64,000 nucleotides of DNA from Tomocerus qinae (lineage: Eukaryota; Arthropoda; Collembola; Entomobryomorpha; Tomoceridae): assembly GCA_020055645.1 (NCBI GenBank), contig JAECZT010000009.1:310001-374000 (forward strand), in the 5' to 3' direction. Numbering within the stretch: the stretch's first letter is position 1; every line of letters starts with the position of its first letter. The translations under genes and the position numbers were made by a program. This document shows positions 11,850 to 21,490 of this stretch, piece by piece. The notes under the pieces are model-generated. The model made no database searches, was not told the origin of the DNA, and saw nothing but the letters and a program-made list of their open reading frames with translations.

Positions 11850-13928
11850 ATGGTACCAAAATATGATTCTAAGAATACTACATGTGTGGAATGTAATAAG
11901 GTATATAATGTTTTATCTGGTTTATTTTGTAAAAGTTGTAAGTTATACTACCATAGGATATGCACATCTTTGTCTGAAAGTGCATTTCTGAAACTAAAAA
12001 TAAATTGTTTTGAATTAAATTTCATCTGCCATGACTGCAATGAACAAAATGCAATAAAAATTGTGAAATCATGGGATCCAAGTTTAGTTTCAGGAATGTG
12101 CTGCCTTAGGGCCATAAAAAATTATGTAGTAGTGTATTGTGTATCGTGTAACTTGCCTTATCACCGCTTTCATCTACCTAATCTAGGCAGTAGGAAAGAT
12201 AATGCAAATTATGATGCCTATTATTGTATGACATGTATATTCCCTTTTTCGGGTATTGACAACTCAGAGTTTGAAGCTATAGTTCATGATCCTAATACTA
12301 TTATTGAAAATCATGAAATATATGCTCCTCTCAATATTATACCAACATATAATGAAATTAATACTCAGGTAATGAAATGTCATTTGCTTAAGGGTACTAG
12401 GATAGGCTATATTAATATAGATGGCCTACAGAAAAATGTATCCCAATTATCTGTTATGCTCTACCACCATAATTTAGATATTGTATTCATCAGTGAAACT
12501 AAAACAAATGATACTGTTGAAAGTAGCCATTTGCTAATAGATGATTATGAATTATTAAGATATGACAGAAAGCGTACTGGTGATGGTATGGCAGTGTATT
12601 ACAAGAGTATAATTAATGTTAAGGAAATTGTTAATCTGCCAGAGCTTAAAAATGAAAATGAAGGTATCTGTTTATTGGTTACACCTCCTAAAACAAAATC
12701 CTTTGTGGTAATGGGTATATACAAACATCCTTCCTTACCTATTAATACAGTCCATCATAGGGATGGCACTATCACATTAGGATTTATATATGAATTAAGT
12801 ATTCTCCAATCCAGTTTGTCCGCTTACTCTAAGGAAATTATCCTAATGAGTGATTTTAACTGTGATTTGCTAAAAAATGAGAATTGTTATCTTACAGATA
12901 GTATGCTAAACTTAGGTTTTAAACAACTTATAACCGAACCAACTTTTACTAGGCTATACAAGGCTATATATGGTAATATGCCTAGCAGAGTGTATCAATC
13001 TCTACTTGATATCATTTACACTAATAATGCAGACTTTATAAGTCAATCTGGCATTTTGCATACTAGTATTACAAATCATGATTGCATATTTCTTGTTAGA
13101 AAGAAGCCTAAAGCTAAGTTGCCTCGTAGAGTAAAATATGTTAGAAATTACAAAAATTTAGATCCAATTGTAGCAGGCTCTGAATTTGAAAATGTTCCAT
13201 GGTCTATCCTGGATTCATGTGATAACATTGATGATATGTTAGACACGTTCTCAAAGTTGACTATGGAAGTTGTAGACAGAATTGCGCCTAAACGTTTGCG
13301 TAACATTAGGTCTTATCAGAATCCCTGGTTAACCTTACAATTAAGTAAATTGATTCATTATAAAAATCATGTACATAAGTTGGCAAAAATTCATAACATA
13401 CCAAACCTTTGGACCTATTGTCGTAAACTGAAAAACAGTGTCAACCGTGAAATAAACCGTGCAAAAAAGAAATACCACCAAAATCAGTTCAATAAAGCAA
13501 AAGATAGCAGTCACAAATGGAAAACTTTTAAAACTTTAACTAATTGTACAAAAACTGCTGACAGTTGCACTGAGCTTATTGTGGATGGAAATAATATTAC
13601 TGATAATGATGATATTGCTAAATGCTTTTCGAAAACATTTACACTATCCCACTATGAGTCAAGTGAACAGTTACTAAACTTATGGAATTCATTAGATAGT
13701 GACAATAATATCTCATTTAAAGTCACAGAGGAAATTGTACTAAAAAAGCTTCATCAAGTTAAAGCATCTGACACTGACAGTTCGCACTGTCCAGCCAAAA
13801 TAATTAAGTTATTAGCTACTATTTTAGCACCACATTTGACAAAAATTTACAATTATGCCATTAAAACTGGCCATTTTCCTGTTAATTGGAAAATAGCTAC
13901 TGCAACCCCAGTGCTAAAACCTAAATAA
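11850..13928 (+). pseudogene. LINE polyprotein, N-terminal part: PHD-like finger, EEP endonuclease, start of RT
   Basis: The first ATG in frame is at 11850. Residues about 10-60 form a PHD-like cluster (CVEC, CKSC, YYHRIC, CHDC) and a second Cys/His cluster follows (CVSC, YHRF, YYCMTC). The EEP endonuclease of the APE type then shows INIDGLQKN, ISETKTND, YDRKRTGDG, MSDFNCDLL, LLDIIYTNN and TNHDC, covering the usual catalytic Asn, Glu, Asp/Asn and His positions. The frame continues into the RT approach (TGHFPVNWKIATATPVLKP) and ends at a TAA. The next codons resume RT sequence (CDPGSYRLISI), so this is a nonsense change and not the natural end. The protein would nick target DNA and prime reverse transcription. 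Confidence 0.85.
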
Positions 13929-13964
13929 TGTGACCCAGGCTCTTATCGATTGATCTCAATTATA

Positions 13965-14127
13965 CTTCACATTTTGCGCGGCAATTTTCGACGCTCTAAC
14001 CTCGCAAGCGGCGGTGTGTGGAAAATGCTCGTATAATTACGATTATCTGGCGCAATCCCTGGTCGCTGGGATGGCAGGCTATCGCCTGCCCTCAAATCAG
14101 CGCCCAGACATTGTGCCAGATAATCAT
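13965..14127. mobile_element. 163-bp insertion in the LINE RT with 9-bp target duplication
   Basis: TCAATTATA occurs at 13956-13964 and again at 14128-14136. Removing one copy plus the 163 bases between restores RT-like sequence across the join (GSYRLISI into PYLGKIFES). The insert is more GC-rich than its surroundings and contains strong hairpins: GATTATCTGGCGCAAT near 14040 pairs with ATTGTGCCAGATAATC near 14111, and GGCAGGCTATCGCCTGCC is a perfect stem-loop. It has no clear terminal inverted repeats and no A-tail. The family is not recognised. Confidence 0.7.
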
Positions 14128-15084
14128 TCAATTATACCATATTTGGGCAAAATATTTGAGTCATTAATTTCAGATGAAATTCATATACATCTTAATCGAA
14201 ATGGTTTGGGCTTTATTTCTCAATATGGGTTTAGCCGTAGACTCTCAACTAATCATGCATTAATTAATTTGACAATGCAGATTCACACAGGATTAGATGA
14301 GAATAAGGTGGTAGGGGTACCTTACTATGACATTCAGAAAGCTTTTCCATCACTAAATTACATGCTATTGCTTGAAAAAATGCAAAATACATATAATCTC
14401 CCGCCTATTATCCTGAAACTATTAACTAGTTATTTTTTAACTAGAAAAATAAGTATTAAGCTAAACACCTTCACATCTGAGCATTTTGACATACTTGGGG
14501 GGGCACCAGAAGGCAGTATACTAGGACCCCTCTGCTATTGTTTTTATATCAGTGATCTACCTAACTACATTGATAAGCCAGTAGTGCTGTTTGCTGATGA
14601 TGTTGCAAATCCAAAAGCAGAGAATAATTATGATAGTTTAAAAAATGAAATCTCAAATTCGATGACTTCTCTTAATAGCTGGTGCAATGATAACCTTTCA
14701 TTACCTAATTGGCAAAAATCATTCTTCGTCATATACAAGAACCCTAAAGTGAAAACCCCATTGCCATCTTGGGATAAAGTAGAATCTAATGATTTTACTA
14801 TTGCTCTTGCTGGCAAATTTAAATATTTAGGTATTTATCTAGACCAGTCACTATCTTTTAATGATCACATATCCTATCTGTGTCAAAAAATGTCCTTTAG
14901 AAGTATATCTTTACTAAAATATAAACGATTAATCCCTCTAGATATAATGCCTACTTTCTTCAGAGCCATAGTGTATTCATTATTTGAATATGGCTTATGC
15001 ACATACTCTGCCACCTCTACTGAAAATATTGATAAAATACAGGGCATTATAGACAATTTTCTATTAAATTATTATTTTAGTAAA
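14128..15084 (+). pseudogene. LINE reverse transcriptase, central part
   Basis: This continues the RT domain after the 163-bp insertion. Visible motifs are YLGKIFESLI, GFISQYGFS, the first catalytic Asp in YYDIQKAFPS, GGAPEGSILGPL (usually GxPQGS, here Glu for Gln) and the second catalytic motif LFADDVA, followed by FKYLGIYLDQ and the thumb region. An apparent ATG at 14014 lies inside the insertion and is not the original start. The frame is lost where the HINE enters near 15085. Confidence 0.85.
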
Positions 15085-16068
15085 AAACCTACGGCAAGCC
15101 GTAACAGAAGCTCGCCTGATCAAAGGGACCGTGTACACATTTTTTGTTAGAACAATAATAGAAATACATTTATTTTGATTAGTATTGATTAATAGATTAA
15201 TATTGACTATTAAAATCAACATAAAATCAAAATAGATTAATATTGACTATTAAAATCAACAGAAAATCAAAATAGATTAATATTGACTATTAAAATCATC
15301 AGAAAATCAAAATAGGTTAATATTGACTATTAAAATCAACAGAAAATCAAAATAGATTAATATTGACTATTAAAATCAACAGATAATCAAAATAGATTAA
15401 TATTGACTATTAAAATCAACATAAAATCAAAATAGATTGATATTGACTATTAAAATCAACATAAAATCAAAATAGATTGATATTGACTATTAAAATAAAC
15501 AAAAAATCAAAATTGTCTAATATTGAGTATCAAAATAGACAAAAAATCAATGTTGATTAATATTGAGTATCAAAATCAAAAGAAAATCAAAATCGGTTAA
15601 TATATACTATCATAATGAAAATCAAATCGAAAAATGTAAATTTGACTATCAATTTGCATATAAATGCGAAATAGATTTATTTCCGTCCTATAATAGGTAC
15701 TTTCCGGTTTTATTTACTTTATTATTAAATCCTAAATTTGCTCGAAGCGGCATTTAATATTTTGTACTATCCCGCTAACAATCCGTTGGAAGCACAATTG
15801 AACTTCTAATGTCCCTTTAATGCCATATTTTCCTTTTGACTATCAAAATGAAGACAAAGTGAGCGCGCGGCATCTCAGCAACCTATGGATCAATGTGGTT
15901 CATTTTCAATAGGCTTTGTCACAGGTCCGTAGGCAATGTTTTTGCCAAGTTTAGTTGAAATCCATCAATGTCTTCAAAAGTTATCGGATAAACGGACGCA
16001 CGCACGGACGGATGGACGGACGGACGGACTGTGCGATTCTATAAGCTGCCTTTTCAGGCGAGCTAAAA
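15085..16068 (+). mobile_element. HINE (Helentron-like non-autonomous element), family A copy 1
   Basis: Nearly identical to 49431-50457 at a different site, which fixes both ends to within a few bases. The 5' end has a short hairpin (ACGGCAAGCCGT) followed by TAACAG and the subterminal repeat AGCTCGCCTGA. The centre is about ten copies of a 40-bp repeat (15190-15600). The 3' part has an ACGGACGG microsatellite (about 15994-16028) and ends with TCAGGCGAGCT, the inverse of the 5' subterminal repeat. Subterminal inverted repeats, central tandem repeats and an (ACGG)n tract are the published hallmarks of HINE/pearl-type Helentron derivatives. No coding sequence. Confidence 0.75.
15190..15600. 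repeat. 40-bp minisatellite inside HINE A1
   Basis: About ten copies of a 40-base unit containing TAATATTGACTATTAAAATC. Distal copies are more diverged. The same array is in the copy at 49.5 kb and a decayed version at 43.9-44.1 kb. Confidence 0.9.
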
Positions 16069-16072
16069 TTGT

Positions 16073-16434
16073 TGCGAGAATAAAAGTAGGTAACATAGGT
16101 TGGCCTAATATGCACTCACTTTATGACTTTTGGTATATTATCTGTCAAGGAGGCAATTGACTATTCTCTCCTAGTTAATATATACCCTTTAATTAAATAT
16201 CCTCATGTGTTTCCTGATGAATTACAAGCTCTATTACCTGCAAAAAACTGCCAAAGGGCAACAAGACAGGTATATTGCTATGATAATGAATTTAATCTGT
16301 CGTTCTTTAAACTATCTTTTAAATATAGAGCTATAACAGCCTGGAATAATCTTCCTAACAAAATAAAATGTATTAATGATCTTCATGCTTTTAAAAAAGA
16401 CTTAATTTGCTATATAAAATTAAAACGAGTGTAA
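16073..16434 (+). pseudogene. LINE RT C-terminal end after the HINE insertion
   Basis: The LINE resumes after the HINE. The protein ends with the conserved C-terminal block AITAWNNLPNKIK and FKKDL, typical of CR1/Jockey-type elements, and stops at 16432-16434. Between about 16085 and 16130 the reading frame differs from that of the rest, and the run TTTT near 16128 suggests a one-base insertion. Confidence 0.75.
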
Positions 16435-16699
16435 CTAATTACATCATTTACTATTATTTTAGTTATCGGAATGATTCCTAAAATATATACTTATGTACTA
16501 CTGTATTATTTGTATGTACTTAATACTTCTTAGGACTACAAAATTTTGACTGTATTTGTATGTTCAAATTTAAAGTTTTATGTTAAGAGTATATTATGTC
16601 CCTTGTGGGAGAACAACCCCATACGGAAATATAGCTATGGCTACACATGTATTTCATAACTGTGGAATACGTGTTAAATAGAACATGTGGAAACTAGTG

Positions 16700-17445
16700 T
16701 TTATGGAATATTGTTGGGCTGAATTTAGACAGCGGTACCTCGTTACCGCTGTTACCGACGTTACCGTTGTTACCGCCAATCGCCAGCGGTAACACATCAG
16801 TAGCGGTAACAACGGTAACGTCGGTAACAGCGGTAACGAGGTACAAGCACCACCGGTAACATCGGTAACGACTGAATGCATTTTCCTTACCGATGTTACC
16901 GGTTGGGTTGCTGAAAACGGGACGCAGTAAGCAAAATCACTTTTTAAGCCACCCGTCACTATTTTTGCCTTTTTTCTAACCTAACCTAATAAAAATGAAT
17001 ATAATAAATGTTTGGTTGTTTCAATTTTATTAGGTTAGGTCAAAAAAGAAGCAAATAGTGACTAGTTTTGAAAATACTTTTTGAAAAATTTGGGTACGAT
17101 TTTGCATTGGGAAAAAAACTTAGAATTGCTTACTGCGTCCCGTTTGCAGCAACCCAACCGATGTTACCGCCAAGGCTAATATAAGGCATTGCACTGCTCT
17201 TTTGATAATATAATGCTCTAAGAGCAACTCAGCGAGATGGATCTAATTCCGAAATATCCATGTTACCGGAGTTGTGTTACCGATGTTACCGGTGGTGCTT
17301 GTACCTCGTTACCGCTGTTACCGACGTTACCGTTGTTACCGCTACTGATGTGTTACCGCTGGCGATTGGCGGTAACAACGGTAACGTCGGTAACAGCGGT
17401 AACGAGGTACCGCTGTCTAAATTCAGCCTATTGTTGTATTATAAA
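16700..17445. repeat. Nested palindrome rich in GTTACCG
   Basis: The left part (16715-16880) is the reverse complement of the right part (17265-17435). The pairing continues inward through ACCTAACCTAATAAAA near 16978 against TTTTATTAGGTTAGGT near 17025, so the whole ~745 bp can fold on itself. Each outer arm is itself a near-perfect inverted repeat of about 40 bp (GGTACCTCGTTACCGCTG against its complement, with a ~27-bp loop), built from GTTACCG units every 9-10 bases. It lies in or at the end of the LINE 3' UTR. The apparent open frames are by-products. Confidence 0.85.
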
Positions 17446-19383
17446 ACATGTTTTTTTAAACATGTTAAAACGAGTAAAAACGAGGGGAACTAAATGAAAT
17501 TCATTAAACTACTAAATAAATGTAAAATATTCATAAATTCGTACAATTCTACAGGTGCGGACTAAAATAAAATTACAAGACATTTATTAACGAAAAAGTA
17601 GCCATTATAACAAAATATAAATTATTATTAAATATTAATGGATATATATTTACCGTATGCACTGTTAACAAAACAACAAAAATTAAGTACAAAATTACAT
17701 TTTTAACCAAATAACCTGTTAGACATAATCGTTATTAAGCATTAACATTAAAAACAAAGAAATATTTTCACTACAAGCTTTACTAATTGTCCGCATCATT
17801 TGACAATACATAGACATCCGAACGATTTATCTTCCTCTTGTTCTTAACTAACAAACGTTGTCGTTATTGATTCAGATAATCTCAATGTTCTCTGTTCCTC
17901 CGGATCCAAAAAAGATAGGTCAGAGTGTTACAATTGATTAAATTTAGGCAAGCGGGCAATCGTTTCTAAGATATTAAAACAGTTCCTAGTATTTTAACAA
18001 GTTTTTAAATAATGAATCGTTATTGCTTGCTAAGTACTGCTTCTTAAAAACACTTACCATATATAGCCTTCAAACGCGCAAGATCTAAAATATCTTTGCC
18101 TAAATCTCTAAATCAGCATTTCCTCAGAACTATAAAGCGGAAGTGCTTGTTTCTGAACCATCGTTTGTTAACAAGCTTCAACATATGCATCTTCGTAATA
18201 ATGTATCCATCTTTGATTTGAAAAATCTAAGAAATCGAAAAGAGATGGATATAAAAATCGGTTAGCAAAATACTAATACTTTATATGCAATGAATCAAAA
18301 TAAAGGCTAAAATTCTTGGCATGCATTTTATTCCTGTTCCTTACAGCTGTTCACTGAATCAAGGATTTTTCCAAACCATCTATTTTTTCGTTTTTCCTCT
18401 TTAATTTACCCCTAATTTTTGATGTCACTTCTTGCAAACGCTTTCGATCTATAAAAACAAAATAAATGGCGAAATCCTTATAATATCATTCTTAATATCA
18501 ATAACAATGATTATAAAGCAACCTTCAGGTGTCTTATTATTTCATCATCATGTCCCAATCCGAGTTATCTGAATTTGTGAGCTACTGACGTTAAGAGTCC
18601 AAGAGTTTCCATCCCGTAGCCATTCCTCAAAGAGAAACTTTGAATTTTTCCTTACAGGGCTTAATGATTGGTTTATGTCCGTACACCCTTCAAGTAAAAC
18701 TATCATTAACATTTGGAAAGCTTATAGAATTTTTTAATAGCATTTGTAAAGAGTTACTTACTTTATCTAAACAACTAAATTACCTTTAATGTCTTTTGCT
18801 GAACCACTCAAATTCCCTTTGCTATCCAAACTTTAATGATTTTAAAACATAATTTGTAGTAGATAGCTTTTTGAGATCTTCAAACATAACTGAAATAAAA
18901 AATATCTATGACTTAAAGTAATAAGTACTTTAAAAAAGTGTGAAATAACTGAACATAAAATGACAATTGATCATGGAAAAATTATAATATAATTACGAGA
19001 GATACATGGTAAGATGCTATTGGAGACGCGTCACAGCATACTGATGACAAATCCTCCAATTGAACAATACAGAGAACTCCTTTGGGGAATTTTGTCTTAC
19101 AATCCTTACCAGTTCAAGTCCCAACATGGTAGACAATTGAACCAAGATGAAGAAACGCAACTCTTTTAACACTTTGAATAGATCACTTCGATAATTTGGT
19201 TGTCATCTACTAGCAAAGGCTAATGCAAACAAATGTTTGGTACACTATTATTGTTTCCATGACTTTGGACTACTTTAACTGCCAACTACTAAGTATATTA
19301 GGAAAATTCCTTATTAATGTTATCAAAAAGATGTCAACTGATTACATCCATGCAGAATATCATCTATTTATGACCCCTGGCTT
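17446..19383. other. AT-rich stretch without recognised features
   Basis: Both strands have many stops; no protein similarity, RNA gene or clear repeat was recognised. It lies between the GTTACCG palindrome and the 165-bp satellite. Confidence 0.5.
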
Positions 19384-20215
19384 AGCAGTGAATAGCAGTT
19401 GAATCTAAATTAATTGTAGATAATAGAATACAAATAGCGATACTAAATCCCGCCAACATATTTCAAGCTAATATTTGGTATCAAATTGATCACTGATATT
19501 GATAAAGCACTGTCCAAAACATTTCATCAATTTCGGGTCACTGGTTTAGCAGTAATTAACCATCAAAAACTTAATTAATTATATAATATTGGAGTACCAA
19601 CAGCGATACTAAATCCCGCCAACATACTATAAGCTAATATTTGGTATCAAATTGATCAGTAATATTGTTAGAGCACAGTTTTAAACATTTCATCAATTTC
19701 GGATCACAGGTTTAGCAGTAATTGGCAGTTAAATCTGAATAAGTTGTTCAATATTGGAATACAAATAGTGATGCTAAATCCCGCCAATATACCACAAGCT
19801 AGTATTTGGAATCAAATTGATCAGTGATATTGTTAGAGCACTGTCCAAAACATTTCATCAATTTCGGATCACTGATTTAGCAGTAATTAGCCATTTAAAC
19901 TGAATTAATTATATAATATTGGAGTACAAACAGCGATACTAAGTCCCGCCAACATACTATAAGCTAGTATTTGGTATCAAAATGATCAGTGATACTGTTA
20001 AAGTACTGTGTAAAGCATATCATTAATTTCGGATCACTGGCTAAGCAGTAATTGGCAGTTGAATCTGAGTAAGTTGCACAATATTGGAATACAAATAGCG
20101 ATGCTAAATCCCGCCAACATACTACAAGCTGGTATTTTGGTCTCAAATTGATCAGTGACATTGTTAAAGCACTGTATTGAACATTTAATCAATTTCGGAT
20201 CACTGCCTTATCAGT
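19384..20215. repeat. 165-bp satellite, five copies
   Basis: AGCAGT starts recur at 19384, 19548, 19714, 19879 and 20044, spacing 164-166. Each unit contains TAAATCCCGCCAACATA and ATCAATTTCGGATCACTG blocks. Units differ from each other by perhaps 10%. Short minus-strand open frames here have no coding support. Confidence 0.9.
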
Positions 20216-20291
20216 TATAGTAATTTTTAATTACAATGGTACATCAGTGGTTTGCAGTGCTTTGCATCATGTGTACGATTAATATCAAGCC

Positions 20292-21255
20292 AATTGTAGG
20301 GTGGCGCAGAATGATGTATACATGAACTTTGACCTTTAATAACTGACGATCGGTTTGATGTATTTCAATGTTATGCACACCATGTGAAAGAGCATGCGTT
20401 TTTTAGTGAGATTTCTGAATTTGAAGACCCTCCATCACCAGACACCGACGTAATCGCTTCAACACTGACCGACCTGAATTTTTGTAATATTCCTGATTTA
20501 TTTCCCATTTCCGTAACGATGCATGCGCGTAGTTGCATCAATGTTGTTGACTTTTCGGCATGGACATTATCCTCAACGATTCCCTAAAGACTAAAATCAC
20601 ATGGTGTTAAGTCCGGTGATCTTGGTGGCCATGAAACCTATCCTCCCCTACTGATGCATCTTTCAGGGAAGTGGGCATCAAACCATTTCCTAACATCAAG
20701 CCTAAATTGCTTAATGGCTAAGCGATTTTAAACGACTGTGATTTGGAATTACTTGAATAGCTGGCCAATTAAGTCATTGGGCAGAAAAAAGACTTAATGG
20801 GTGAATGATGATGGGGCAGATTGGGCACCGGCGCATTTCAGGCTTGATGTTAGGATTAGGGAATTATTTGATACCCACTTCCCTGCATGACAGATGCATC
20901 AGTAGGGGAGGATAGGTTTCATGGCCACCAAGATCACCGGACTTAACACCATGTGATTTTAGTCTTTAGGGAATCGTTGAGGATAATGTCCATGCCGAAA
21001 AGTCAACAACATTGATGCAACTACGCGCATGCATCGTTACGGAAATGGGAAATAAATCAGGAATATTACAAAAATTCAGGTCGGTCAGTGTTGAAGCGAT
21101 TACGTCGGTGTCTGGTGATGGAGGGTCTTCAAAATCAGAAATCTCACTAAAAAACGCATGCTCTTTCACATGGTCTGCATAGCATTGAAATACACCAAAC
21201 CGATCGTCAGTTATTAAAGGTCAAAGTTCATGTATACATCATTCTGCGCCACCCG
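20292..21255. mobile_element. Fold-back element built from mariner-type transposase tails
   Basis: An almost complete palindrome: 20292-20720 is the reverse complement of 20850-21255, with ends GGTGGCGCAGAATGATG and its complement. Each arm encodes, reading outward from the centre, the C-terminal region of a Tc1/mariner-type transposase with WPPRSPDLTPCDF, which contains the third catalytic Asp. The usual Trp of LWG is replaced by a TAG in both arms, so the duplication post-dates that mutation. The N-terminal and central catalytic regions are absent. It cannot encode an active transposase. Confidence 0.75.
20882..21180 (+). pseudogene. Mariner-type transposase C-terminal fragment (right arm)
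   Basis: The frame reads VSWPPRSPDLTPCDFSL, then a TAG, then GIVEDNVHAEKSTTLMQLRA. This is the end of a DD-D transposase of the Tc1/mariner superfamily, where the Asp of SPDLTPCD is part of the catalytic triad. The mirror copy lies on the minus strand of the left arm (about 20380-20670). Open frames of 67 codons on the opposite strands are antisense shadows. Confidence 0.7.
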
Positions 21256-21490
21256 GTATATAAACATGTTTTTTAATGTTTTATAACACATGTTAATACA
21301 TATTGTTTTTGTATAACAACATAAATGAAGATATTGTTCCAATCGTACCTGTTGTAATGTAATGGACATATGTTTTATTTCCATAGTTTCCACATGTTCA
21401 AAAAAACTTCTTTTTTCCGTATGGGACAGGACTTGTATCTTGCTGAACAATGTATGATAATAAAACTTTGATTGATTAATTGATTGATTG
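21256..21490 (+). mobile_element. Probable 3' tail of a non-LTR element
   Basis: The block ends with AATAAAACT followed by an imperfect (TTGA)n tract (21466-21490), a common 3' terminus for CR1/Jockey-type LINEs. No coding sequence remains. It directly abuts reversed R copy 3. Confidence 0.45.

Larger units (their letters stand above)
11640..16700 (+). mobile_element. CR1-like LINE with PHD-like finger, interrupted by two insertions
   Basis: The element starts with a ~200-bp leader containing a CTCGACCACGGTCGAG hairpin. It then encodes an N-terminal Cys/His finger, an EEP endonuclease and a reverse transcriptase, and ends in a 3' UTR after the stop near 16434. The coding region is cut by a 163-bp insertion (13965-14127) and a HINE (about 15085-16068), and has an in-frame TAA at 13926-13928 and a frameshift near 16130. 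The 3' end is not sharply defined; the GTTACCG palindrome begins near 16700. The finger plus EN-RT domain set places it in the CR1/Jockey group of non-LTR elements. Confidence 0.85.

Noticed and set aside
20384..20587. 67-codon frames at 20384-20587 and 20966-21169
   Set aside because: They are antisense to the mariner transposase fragments and identical only because the arms are inverted copies.
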